A stretch of DNA of 34,722 nucleotides, from positions 1-34,722 of the forward strand of contig CAKTKT010000015.1 of NCBI GenBank assembly GCA_934572325.1, read 5' to 3'. This document shows, piece by piece, positions 8,560 through 15,367 of this stretch. Source of the stretch: an uncultured Oscillospiraceae bacterium (GTDB taxonomy: Bacteria; Bacillota; Clostridia; Oscillospirales; Oscillospiraceae). Made by a program: the position numbers and the translations under genes. A model generated the notes under the pieces. The model made no database searches and had not been told where the DNA came from. It saw only the letters and a program-made list of their open reading frames with translations. Numbering within the stretch: position 1 is the first letter of the stretch; every line of letters starts with the position of its first letter.

Positions 8560-8587
8560 ATTATAATGAATCGGCGTTCCCGTGCAA
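8560..8587 (-). promoter_or_regulatory. Predicted putP promoter
   Basis: On the minus strand: TTGCAC (8587-8582), 16-base spacer, TATAAT (8565-8560), 39 bases before the putP ATG. The perfect -10 makes this a strong candidate. Confidence 0.65.
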
Positions 8588-8609
8588 GAGGCAATATTGA
8601 TAAATGGAC

Positions 8610-8637
8610 TTGAAAAAACGGTTTTTTTGATTATAAT
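8610..8637 (+). promoter_or_regulatory. Predicted promoter of the LysR-type regulator
   Basis: TTGAAA (8610-8615), 16-base spacer, TATAAT (8632-8637). It is divergent from the putP promoter, with only about 22 bases between the two -35 boxes, so one bound regulator could affect both. Confidence 0.65.
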
Positions 8638-8640
8638 ATA

Positions 8641-8682
8641 ATTATATATAATCTTGTTCATGATAAAATGAATTATTTTCAT
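8641..8682 (+). promoter_or_regulatory. AT-rich dyads in the putP/lysR intergenic region, candidate operators
   Basis: A perfect 12-base palindrome (ATTATATATAAT, 8641-8652) directly follows the regulator's -10 box, and a 23-base imperfect dyad (8660-8682, outer arms ATGA.AA/TT.TCAT) lies before its start codon. Their position fits autoregulation by a LysR-type protein; binding is inferred only. Confidence 0.35.
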
Positions 8683-8701
8683 AAATGGAGCGCAGAGAGA
8701 C

Positions 8702-9580
8702 ATGACCCTTGCGAAATATCAGGCGCTGATGAGCGTGGTGGAGCAGCAGAGCTTCACAAAGGCGGCGGAAAAGCTCGGATGCACGCAGTCCGCCGTCAGC
8801 CACAGCATAGACAGCCTCGAGCAGGAGCTGGGCTTCGCCCTCATAAAGCGCAGCCGCGCGGGCGTGCGCCTGACGGGAGAGGGGGAGAGACTGCTGCCCG
8901 CGGTGCGCAATCTTCTCAGCAGCGCCGAGCAGCTCAGCCAGACAGCCGCGTCCATCCGCGGGCTGAACGAGGGCACGGTGCGCATCGGGGCGTTCACCTC
9001 CGTCGCGGTGCATTGGCTGCCCGGCGTGCTCAAGGCGTTCCAGCGCGACTATCCGCGCGTGGAGTTCACGCTGAAAAACGGGGACTATCACGACGTCGAG
9101 CAGTGGCTGACGGACGGCAGCATAGATGTGGGCTTTGTCAACGTGCCGTGCTCCGTCAGGTGTGAGTGCATCGCGCTGCTGGAGGATCGCCTGCTCGCCG
9201 TGCTGCCGCAGGGCAGCCGCTTTGCAAGCTACCCTAAGTTCCCGCTTGCCGAGTGCGAGACCGAGCCGTTCATCAGCCTGCTGGAGAGCTCCGATCAGGA
9301 CTCCCGCCGCGCGCTCGAAGCTGCCGGAGTGAAGCCGAACGTCCGCTTTTACACGAAGGACGACTACGCCATCATCGCCATGGTCGAAAACGGGCTGGGC
9401 ATGAGCATCATGCCGGAGCTTCTTCTCAAGGGGCGCACCGACCGCGTGCAGGTCATGCCGGTCGTTCCGGAGGCGAAGCGCACGATAGGGCTTGCCATCG
9501 CCGCGGGCGGGCGCGCAGGGCCCGCCACGCGCCGCTTCGCCGAATACGTCGTCCGGTTCGTGAGCGAGACGCAGAAATAG
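8702..9580 (+). CDS. LysR-type transcriptional regulator
   Basis: DNA-binding regulator of 292 residues. The N-terminal winged helix-turn-helix is clear (about 2-60: SFTKAAEKLGCTQSAVSHSI, then SLEQELGFALIKRS), followed by the linker helix and a periplasmic-binding-protein-like effector domain (about 90-290) with the usual RIGAFTSVAVHWLPGVLKAF opening. The effector is unknown. It is divergent from putP, so proline or another putP substrate is a reasonable but unproven ligand. The ATG follows AGAGAGAC, a weak SD. The feoA promoter starts 11 bases after the stop, and no terminator hairpin is visible between them, so some read-through into feo is possible. Confidence 0.9.
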   Translation: MTLAKYQALMSVVEQQSFTKAAEKLGCTQSAVSHSIDSLEQELGFALIKRSRAGVRLTGEGERLLPAVRNLLSSAEQLSQTAASIRGLNEGTVRIGAFTSVAVHWLPGVLKAFQRDYPRVEFTLKNGDYHDVEQWLTDGSIDVGFVNVPCSVRCECIALLEDRLLAVLPQGSRFASYPKFPLAECETEPFISLLESSDQDSRRALEAAGVKPNVRFYTKDDYAIIAMVENGLGMSIMPELLLKGRTDRVQVMPVVPEAKRTIGLAIAAGGRAGPATRRFAEYVVRFVSETQK

Positions 9581-9591
9581 AGACCGCGTTA

Positions 9592-9621
9592 TTGACAAAG
9601 CCCCGCGGCGTGTGATAGCAT
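9592..9621 (+). promoter_or_regulatory. Predicted feo operon promoter
   Basis: TTGACA (9592-9597), 18-base spacer and a weak TAGCAT (9616-9621), 44 bases before feoA. No clear Fur or DtxR box was recognised by eye. Confidence 0.45.
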
Positions 9622-9665
9622 TTACTGCGGAGACAACAATATATATAGTAGAAGGTATACGGAAC

Positions 9666-9899
9666 ATGACACTGGCTGAGCTGAAAACGGGCGAAAGCGC
9701 CGTTATAACCGCCGTCGGCGGCGAGGGCGCTCTGCGCTGCCGGCTTCTTGACATGGGGCTGACCCCCCGCACGCGCGTGACGCTGCAAAAGGTCGCGCCC
9801 ATGGGAGACCCGATAGAAATACGTGTGCGCGGGTACGAGCTGACACTGCGCATGGAGGACGCGCGGAAGATTACGGTGGAGGGGGTCGGCAGGGCATGA
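9666..9899 (+). CDS. feoA: Ferrous iron transport protein A
   Basis: Small cytoplasmic SH3-fold partner of FeoB, 77 residues (MTLAELKTGESAVITAVGG...). The core reads LLDMGLTPRTRV.LQKVAPMGDPIEIRVRGYELTLR, which is the FeoA signature. The ATG at 9666 is chosen because a GAAGG SD precedes it and homologues start with MTL-L..G; the frame runs open upstream to 9612 but into the promoter. The stop overlaps the feoB start (ATGA at 9896-9899), so translation is coupled. FeoA is thought to stabilise or regulate FeoB. Confidence 0.93.
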   Translation: MTLAELKTGESAVITAVGGEGALRCRLLDMGLTPRTRVTLQKVAPMGDPIEIRVRGYELTLRMEDARKITVEGVGRA

Positions 9900-11905
9900 T
9901 ATTTGCGCTGGCCGGAAACCAGAATTGCGGCAAGACGACGCTCTTCAACGCGCTCACGGGGTCAAACCAGCACGTCGGCAACTTCCCCGGCGTGACCGTT
10001 GACCAGAAGATCGGCGAGATACGCGGGCAGAAGAGCTGCTCCGTCGTTGATCTGCCGGGGATATACTCTCTGCGCCCGTACACGCAGGAGGAGATCGTCA
10101 CGCGCGATTTCATCATAAACCGCAAGCCCGACGGCATAATAAACATCGTGGACGCGACGAATATCGAGCGCAACCTCTACCTCACGCTTCAGCTTTTGGA
10201 GCTGCGCGTGCCGACGGTGCTCGCGCTGAACATGATGGACGAGCTGACGGCGAACGGCGGCTCCGTGGATGTGGCGACGATGAGCGCCGCGCTCGGCATC
10301 CCCGTCGTGCCCATATCCGCCGCCAAGGGCGAGGGCATATCCGAGCTTATCGACAGGGCGGTCGAGACCGCCGCTAGCCGCACCCTGCCCAAGGTGTACG
10401 ATTTTTGCGACAACGGCTCGGCGGTGCACCGGTGTATGCACGCCGTCGTCCACCTCATTCAGGATCACGCGGACAAGCTGGGCGTGTCGGCGCGCTTCTG
10501 CACGGCAAAGCTCATAGAGGGCGACGATAAGCTTGCCGATGAGCTGGGGCTGGATCAAAACGAAAAGGAGCTTTTGGAGCACTGCATCGTGCAGATGGAG
10601 ACGGAGTCCGGGCTTGACCGCAACGCCGCGCTTGCGGATATGCGCTACAGCTTTATAGAGAAGGTCGTCGCCGCGTCCGTCGTCAAGTGCCATGAGAGCC
10701 GCGAGCACATACGCTCGATGAAGATGGACAGCGTGCTCACCGGCAAATATACCGCCATTCCGGTTTTTCTCGCGGTGATGCTTCTTGTGTTCTTCCTCAC
10801 GTTCAATGTGATAGGCTCATGGCTGTCGGATCTTCTCGGCGCGGGCATCGACGCGCTGGGCGGCGCGGTTGACCGTGCGCTCGCCGCATACGGCATAAAC
10901 CCCGTCGTGCACAGCCTCGTGATAGACGGCATTTTCGCCGGCGTGGGCAGTGTGCTCAGCTTTCTGCCGATCATCGTGGTGCTGTTTTTCTTCCTGTCCA
11001 TCCTTGAGGACACGGGCTATATGGCGCGTGTTGCGTTCGTTATGGATAAGCCCCTGCGCAAGCTCGGTCTCTCCGGACGCAGCTTTGTGCCCATGCTCAT
11101 CGGCTTTGGCTGCTCCGTGCCCGCCATCATGGCGACGCGCACCGTCTCCTCGGATCGCGACAGGAGAATGACCATCATGCTCACGCCGTATATGAGCTGC
11201 TCGGCAAAGATACCCATCTACGCGGTGTTCGCCGCGGCGTTTTTCCCCGGGCACAGTGCGCTTGCGATGATCTGCCTTTACGTCATGGGCATTGCGGTGG
11301 GCATCATCGTTGCGCTCGTGCTGAAGGGCACCGCCTTTCGCGGCAACCCCGTTCCGTTCGTGATGGAGCTGCCGAACTACCGCCTCCCCTCCGCAAAGAG
11401 CGTGGGACTGCTGCTGTGGGAGAAGGCGCGGGACTTTTTGCAGCGCGCGTTCACCATCATCTTCATGGCGACGATACTCATCTGGTTTTTGCAGACGTTT
11501 GACACGCGCCTCAACGTCGTCGCCGACAGCGCCGACAGTCTCCTTGCGCTCATCGGGCGGCTTATAGAGCCGCTGTTCCGCCCGCTCGGCTTCGGCGACT
11601 GGCGCATGGTCACGGCGCTCATATCCGGCTTCACGGCGAAGGAGGCTGTCGTCTCCACGCTCGCCGTGCTGCTCAACACCAGCGTGGCGCAGCTCTCCGG
11701 CGCGCTGACGGGCGTGTTCACCGCCGCCTCCGCCGTGAGCTTTCTGACGTTCACGCTGCTGTACACCCCGTGCGTCGCCGCCGTCGCCACGATCCGCCGC
11801 GAGATGAACTCCGCCGCCAAGACCGTCGGCATCGTGTTCATGCAGTGCGCGGTCGCGTGGATCGCGGCGTTTGTCGCGTATAATATCGGGCTGCTCGTGG
11901 CATAG
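9896..11905 (+). CDS. feoB: Ferrous iron transporter B
   Basis: Fe(II) importer of the cytoplasmic membrane, 669 residues, the short Bacillota form. N-terminal G domain: G1 GNQNCGKT (residues 7-14), G3 DLPG (about 53-56), G4 NMMD (about 114-117), then a helical regulatory domain to about 270 and a membrane part with two Gate motifs, including GFGCSVPAIMATRT and, near the C-terminus, YTPCVAAVATIRRE. The Cys in both Gate motifs is present. It overlaps feoA and is followed 25 bases later by a FeoB-associated Cys-rich protein, so feoA-feoB and this third gene form one operon for ferrous iron uptake under anaerobic conditions. Confidence 0.97.
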   Translation: MIFALAGNQNCGKTTLFNALTGSNQHVGNFPGVTVDQKIGEIRGQKSCSVVDLPGIYSLRPYTQEEIVTRDFIINRKPDGIINIVDATNIERNLYLTLQLLELRVPTVLALNMMDELTANGGSVDVATMSAALGIPVVPISAAKGEGISELIDRAVETAASRTLPKVYDFCDNGSAVHRCMHAVVHLIQDHADKLGVSARFCTAKLIEGDDKLADELGLDQNEKELLEHCIVQMETESGLDRNAALADMRYSFIEKVVAASVVKCHESREHIRSMKMDSVLTGKYTAIPVFLAVMLLVFFLTFNVIGSWLSDLLGAGIDALGGAVDRALAAYGINPVVHSLVIDGIFAGVGSVLSFLPIIVVLFFFLSILEDTGYMARVAFVMDKPLRKLGLSGRSFVPMLIGFGCSVPAIMATRTVSSDRDRRMTIMLTPYMSCSAKIPIYAVFAAAFFPGHSALAMICLYVMGIAVGIIVALVLKGTAFRGNPVPFVMELPNYRLPSAKSVGLLLWEKARDFLQRAFTIIFMATILIWFLQTFDTRLNVVADSADSLLALIGRLIEPLFRPLGFGDWRMVTALISGFTAKEAVVSTLAVLLNTSVAQLSGALTGVFTAASAVSFLTFTLLYTPCVAAVATIRREMNSAAKTVGIVFMQCAVAWIAAFVAYNIGLLVA

Positions 11906-11930
11906 GATGAGCGCCGGAGGAGAGTGAACG

Positions 11931-12101
11931 ATGGGACTTGCCGATTTGATAATACTTGCGCTTGTCGCCGTGTGCGCGGTGCTCGCGTGGCGGACATGGC
12001 GCAAAAGCGGCGGCTGCTCCTGCTCGAACGGCGGCTGCTGCGGCGACTGCCGCGCATGCCGGGAGCGCGGAAAATGCGATAAAAAAAGTGATAAAAAATA
12101 G
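11931..12101 (+). CDS. FeoB-associated Cys-rich membrane protein
   Basis: A 56-residue open frame starting ATG 11931 with a good SD (GGAGGAGAG). It encodes one N-terminal transmembrane helix (about 3-20), a basic RTWRK stop-transfer, then a cluster of seven Cys in about 21 residues (C29, C31, C36, C37, C40, C43, C49) and a Lys-rich end. This is the layout of the FeoB-associated Cys-rich membrane protein family (PF12669 type), which occurs just after feoB in many Bacillota and probably binds iron or helps FeoB; its function has not been worked out as far as I know. Easily missed because of its size. Confidence 0.88.
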   Translation: MGLADLIILALVAVCAVLAWRTWRKSGGCSCSNGGCCGDCRACRERGKCDKKSDKK

Positions 12102-12140
12102 GCATACCCACTCGGAAGCATCCCGCTTCCGAGTGGGTAT
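12081..12140 (-). terminator. Strong intrinsic terminator of the greA unit
   Basis: Perfect 16-bp stem (12104-12119 with 12125-12140), five-base loop. On the minus strand it is followed by a T-rich tract (complement of the A-runs at 12081-12098). On the plus strand no T-run follows, so for the feo operon it would be at best a stabilising 3' hairpin. The A-runs are also the last codons of the Cys-rich gene. Confidence 0.8.
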
Positions 12141-12194
12141 TGTGCGCGGCAGGTTATTTCATGCACCCGCCGCCTACGGGCTTCACCGCCTGCC

Positions 12195-12698
12195 TCAATA
12201 TTCCAGCAGCGGCGCGGAGCCGTCGTCGTCGCACTTGGTGATGGAGCGTATCTCCGCCTCATAGCTGTAGCTGTCATCGACACGGACGGTGAAGCGATCC
12301 CCCACCTTTTTACCGAGCACCTGCCGCCCGAACGGAGACTCCTTGCTGATAAGCCCGCGCCGAGGATCGCAGCGCACCGTTGTGACGACCTGTATCGTTT
12401 CCGCCTCGTCGTCCTGCGGCATATATATCTCCACCTTGTCGAAAAGCCCGACCTCGTCCCCGCCGGAGCGGTCGCTTATAACCGTCGCGGTCTTTATCAT
12501 GCCCTCAAGATAGCGGATACGGCTGCGGTTTTTGTTCTGCGCCTGCTTTGCCGCCTTGTACTCGAAGTTCTCGCTCAGATCGCCGAAGGCGCGGGTGCGC
12601 TTGACCTCCTCTATCAGCTCCGGCATAAGCTCAAGCCTGCGGTAGTCAAGCTCCTCCCTAATCTTTTTAATGTCCTGCCTTGTCAGTTCGTCATGCAT
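12195..12698 (-). CDS. greA: Transcription elongation factor GreA/GreB family
   Basis: Predicted 167-residue protein that rescues backtracked RNA polymerase by stimulating transcript cleavage. The N-terminal coiled coil carries RAFGDLSENFEYKAAKQAQ, the acidic tip of GreA (D and E residues that reach the active site), and the C-terminal FKBP-like domain contains GRQVLGKKVGDRF.V, a variant of the usual GKALLGK..GD. The gene is the second of a minus-strand pair, 18 bases after an unknown gene, and ends at a strong hairpin. ATG 12698 has a GAGG SD about seven bases upstream. Confidence 0.92.
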   Translation of the reverse strand: MHDELTRQDIKKIREELDYRRLELMPELIEEVKRTRAFGDLSENFEYKAAKQAQNKNRSRIRYLEGMIKTATVISDRSGGDEVGLFDKVEIYMPQDDEAETIQVVTTVRCDPRRGLISKESPFGRQVLGKKVGDRFTVRVDDSYSYEAEIRSITKCDDDGSAPLLEY

Positions 12699-12716
12699 AT
12701 TCGCGCCTCTCTGCCG

Positions 12717-13130
12717 CTAATCGTCAATGTCAACGCTCACGGTGTCCAGCCCGTGGCGCTCAAACTCGTTGAGATAATCGTCCATCCTTGCGGTCAGCTC
12801 GTCAAAGCTCTCCGGATCCGTGTCCTCCAGCCCGAGATCCCGCCGCGCCAGCTCCTCTGCCAGTATGTTGTAGAATACCGCGTCCTCATAGTCGGCGATA
12901 GCCTCGTGGATGCCGCCGTCCTCATACGCCTTTGACGGGAAAATGTGCCCGTGCCACATCTGCACGAGCGAGCGCATCCCGTTTGCCGGACACATGGCGA
13001 ATAGCTTCTCCTGCATAAGATCGTAATCCTCAAACCGGTCGTCGCCGCGCGTGGAGTTCAAGATCCAGTTGCCAATATACACCATATCCAGCAGCCGCCG
13101 GAACTCCTTGTCAGAAAGCTCTATATTCAT
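12717..13130 (-). CDS. Conserved-looking acidic protein of unknown function upstream of greA
   Basis: Predicted 137-residue soluble acidic protein (MNIELSDKEFRRLLDMVYIGNWILN...), mostly helical, no signal peptide, no recognised catalytic motif. I recognise no named family; similarly sized proteins with an N-terminal LSDKEFRRLLDLVY-like stretch are, I think, common in Clostridia. Start: ATG 13130; a longer frame would begin at TTG 13151, but that codon lies inside the SD (GAGGAGG), so it is rejected; spacing from SD to the ATG is rather long (about 12 bases). Co-transcription with greA (18 bases apart) suggests a housekeeping role, but this is weak evidence. Confidence 0.7.
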   Translation of the reverse strand: MNIELSDKEFRRLLDMVYIGNWILNSTRGDDRFEDYDLMQEKLFAMCPANGMRSLVQMWHGHIFPSKAYEDGGIHEAIADYEDAVFYNILAEELARRDLGLEDTDPESFDELTARMDDYLNEFERHGLDTVSVDIDD

Positions 13131-13168
13131 AATGCGTGTTCGCCTCCTCAATCACTGTCGGTATTTCT

Positions 13169-13177
13169 ATTATAGCA
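13169..13177 (-). promoter_or_regulatory. Predicted extended -10 promoter of the unknown gene-greA unit
   Basis: On the minus strand TGCTATAAT, a perfect extended -10, 38 bases before the ATG at 13130. No good -35 is visible at the usual distance. Confidence 0.5.
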
Positions 13178-13221
13178 CTATGCAAGCCATAATTCCACAT
13201 ATCATGTCAAACAAATTTTGC

Positions 13222-13250
13222 TTGTATTGGTGCGCGTGTTGAGGTAAAAT
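13222..13250 (+). promoter_or_regulatory. Predicted promoter of the murI operon
   Basis: TTGTAT (13222-13227), 17-base spacer, TAAAAT (13245-13250), 47 bases before the racemase ATG; an AGAGGA SD precedes the start codon. Confidence 0.55.
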
Positions 13251-13297
13251 AAACCGTCGGTCAAAATTCAGACGCAATTATTATTAAGAGGATCAGC

Positions 13298-14107
13298 ATG
13301 GACAACAGACCAGTCGGCATATTCGATTCCGGACTGGGCGGGCTGTCGGCACTGCGCGTGCTCAGGCAGCTCCTGCCGGGGGAGAATATCGTATATTTCG
13401 GCGACACCGGACGCAACCCCTACGGCGTGCGCAGTCCGGAGGAGCTTCGGCGCATGGCGCGCGAGGATATGGAGCTTGCCGCGAGCTTCGGCGCGAAGGC
13501 GATAATCGCCGCCTGCGGCACGGTGTCCAGCACCGCGCCGGACGTGCTCGCGGCTTTCCGCCTGCCGGTGTTCAACGTGATAGACGCGAGCGTCGCCGCG
13601 CTTGCCGCCGTGCCGGGGGATGCGCCGCTGGGCGTTATCGCCACGAGCGCGAGCATAAAAAACGGCGCGTTCAAGCGCCGCCTTACGGCGCTCTGCCCCG
13701 GACGCGAGATCGTTGACGGCGCGTGTCAGGACTTTGTGCGCCTTATCGAGCAGGGGCATACCGATGAGCACGACCCGCAGCTCGTTGCGGCGGTGGAGGA
13801 ATACCTTGCGCCGCTCAAGGCGCGCGGCGTATGCGCGCTGCTGCTCGGCTGCACGCATTTTGACTTTGCCGAGCACGCGATAAGAAATTACATCGGGCGC
13901 GAGGTGCGCATTGTCAGCGCGTCGGGCTGCACGGCGCAGAGCATGTGCGATTATCTGCGCGCGCATGACCTCACGGGCGCGGGCGGCGCGACGGAGTATT
14001 ACACCAGCGGCAGCGCGGAGAGCTTTGCGGCAAATGCCGGAGCGCTGCTGGGCGAGGAGCTTGTCGGGCGCGTGCGCACGGCGAGCGCGGAGGGCTTGGC
14101 ACAATGA
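13298..14107 (+). CDS. murI: Glutamate racemase (aspartate/glutamate racemase family)
   Basis: Cofactor-independent racemase expected to supply D-glutamate for peptidoglycan; 269 residues, cytoplasmic. Family landmarks: GIFDSGLGGLSAL near the N-terminus, YFGDTGRNPYG, the first catalytic Cys73 in AACGTVSS and the second Cys185 in LLGCTHFDF, with H187. In classical MurI the first motif reads ACNTAS; here the Asn after Cys is Gly, which may alter substrate binding, so the symbol is given with some reserve. It heads a three-gene operon: the stop TGA overlaps the next ATG by four bases (14104-14107). Confidence 0.88.
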   Translation: MDNRPVGIFDSGLGGLSALRVLRQLLPGENIVYFGDTGRNPYGVRSPEELRRMAREDMELAASFGAKAIIAACGTVSSTAPDVLAAFRLPVFNVIDASVAALAAVPGDAPLGVIATSASIKNGAFKRRLTALCPGREIVDGACQDFVRLIEQGHTDEHDPQLVAAVEEYLAPLKARGVCALLLGCTHFDFAEHAIRNYIGREVRIVSASGCTAQSMCDYLRAHDLTGAGGATEYYTSGSAESFAANAGALLGEELVGRVRTASAEGLAQ

Positions 14108-14538
14108 TAAAGGATGTCGTTATCCGGATGCGCAGCATCCACAACAGTGACGAGGGCGAGGACGACGTTATGGAGTTCACCACGGACGGCGAGTATTTTG
14201 TTGACGGCGACACATATTGCTTCAGCTATCTGGAGACCGAGGTGACGGGGATGGAGGGTACGCGCACGAGCGTTTTTGTCCGTCCGAACGAGGTCGTTAT
14301 CGACCGCGACGGCGCTGTCACCAGCCGCATGATCCTGCGCGAGCGGGAGAAGAACCGGTTTCTCTACACCACGCCCTTCGGAAACGCAACGCTCAATGTG
14401 AGCACCCGCAGTATTGACAAATGCTTTGACGAGCACGGCGGCAGGCTCACCGTGGACTACGTGCTGGACATGGAGCACACGGTGGTCTCGCGCAACAGGT
14501 TTTGCGTGCAGGTCAAAGAGCGGCACAGCGCACAATGA
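14104..14538 (+). CDS. ywiB: YwiB/DUF1934 family beta-barrel protein
   Basis: Predicted 144-residue cytoplasmic protein of the YwiB (DUF1934) family, a calycin-like beta barrel of unknown function. The family pattern is visible: an N-terminal IRMRSIH....ED.MEF strand, YLETEVTGMEGTRTSV.V, RMILREREKN.FLYTTPFG, and VDYVLDMEHTVVSRNRF near the end. In Bacillus and many Clostridia ywiB sits directly before argS; here it sits directly before an argS-derived gene, preserving that order. Both ends overlap neighbours by four bases (ATGA), so the three proteins are translationally coupled. Confidence 0.85.
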   Translation: MIKDVVIRMRSIHNSDEGEDDVMEFTTDGEYFVDGDTYCFSYLETEVTGMEGTRTSVFVRPNEVVIDRDGAVTSRMILREREKNRFLYTTPFGNATLNVSTRSIDKCFDEHGGRLTVDYVLDMEHTVVSRNRFCVQVKERHSAQ

Positions 14539-15326
14539 GGGATCTGCTGCACTCGGCGGAGGAGAACGCGCAGGCGCTCATAGCCGCGGCGCACGGCGCG
14601 CGGCTCGAGGGCGCGTTCACTGCCCCGCGCCGCGCGGAGCACGGCGACCTCTGCGCCAGCCACGCGCTCGTCAGTGCGTCAAGGCTCGGCATCGCCCCGG
14701 CGTCGCTTGCCCGCCGGCTTGCGCGGCGCATCGACCTTGACGGCAGCTTCTTTTCCTCCGTCGCGGCGGCGGGGGCGGGGTTTTTGAACTTCACGCTCGG
14801 CGATGCGTGGTACAGCGCGGTGCTGGACGAGGCGGCGCGTCTCGGCGCTCCGACCGCCGCGCTTGCGCAGCCGGAGACGGCGCTCGATGTGCTCATGCTT
14901 TTTCCGCACGCGGCGGATGTGCCGGAGCGGGAGCTTTGCCGGCGCGGCGATATGGCGAATCCCGTGTACCGCGTGCGCTATGCGTATGCGCGCATGGGCG
15001 CGGTCATGGAAAACCGCGCCACCTCCGCGCATCCGGCGCAGGCGGCGGACGTTTCGCGCCTTGTGCGCGGCGAGGAGCGCGCGCTGATAAGGCTGATCGC
15101 CGCGCTGCCGCGCTCATGTGCGCGCGCCGAGGAGCGCGGCGGCGCGGCGGCGCTTTGCGCCTATGCCCTGAATCTCGCGGACGGATTTTATGCGGTGTAT
15201 GCCGTACCGCAGTATTTTTCTGCCGATGAGCGGACGCTTGCCCAGCGTCTGCGCCTGCTGGACGCCGCCCGCCGTGCGCTAGGGTATGCTCTCGACTGCG
15301 CGGGGATAAACAAAAGCATGATATAA
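14535..15326 (+). CDS. Arginyl-tRNA synthetase-like protein lacking the catalytic core
   Basis: Predicted 263-residue protein built only from the two outer parts of ArgS. Residues about 1-103 match the ArgS N-terminal (tRNA D-loop/elbow binding) domain: RRAEHGDLCASHALVSAS, then VAAAGAGFLNFTL, equivalent to the usual GDFATN-A..LAK and GPGFINF. Residues about 141-263 match the DALR anticodon-binding domain: NPVYRVRYAYARM, LIRLIAALP, LADGFYAVYA. Between them, where ArgS has its Rossmann core of about 250-300 residues with HIGH and KMSKS-like motifs, there is only a linker of about 37 residues. No active site exists, so it cannot charge tRNA; tRNA-Arg binding or a regulatory role is possible. It overlaps the YwiB gene by four bases and shares the racemase operon. 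A real argS must be elsewhere. Confidence 0.85.
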   Translation: MRDLLHSAEENAQALIAAAHGARLEGAFTAPRRAEHGDLCASHALVSASRLGIAPASLARRLARRIDLDGSFFSSVAAAGAGFLNFTLGDAWYSAVLDEAARLGAPTAALAQPETALDVLMLFPHAADVPERELCRRGDMANPVYRVRYAYARMGAVMENRATSAHPAQAADVSRLVRGEERALIRLIAALPRSCARAEERGGAAALCAYALNLADGFYAVYAVPQYFSADERTLAQRLRLLDAARRALGYALDCAGINKSMI

Positions 15327-15328
15327 AG

Positions 15329-15365
15329 AAACCGTCACTTTACCAAGCGGCGGTTTTTGCTTTTG
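15329..15365 (+). terminator. Intrinsic terminator of the murI operon
   Basis: Eight-bp stem AAACCGTC/GGCGGTTT (15329-15336 with 15349-15356, one G-T pair), 12-base loop, followed by TTTTTGCTTTT. It starts three bases after the stop codon. Confidence 0.75.
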
Positions 15366-15367
15366 TA

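Noticed and set aside
12104..12140. Perfect 16-bp hairpin as a terminator of the feo operon (plus strand)
   Set aside because: No T-run follows on the plus strand; the T-tract is on the minus side, so it is assigned to greA.
10817..12283. 488-codon open frame antisense to feoB and the greA end
   Set aside because: Crosses a strong terminator and two real genes; product is low-complexity Arg/His/Glu.
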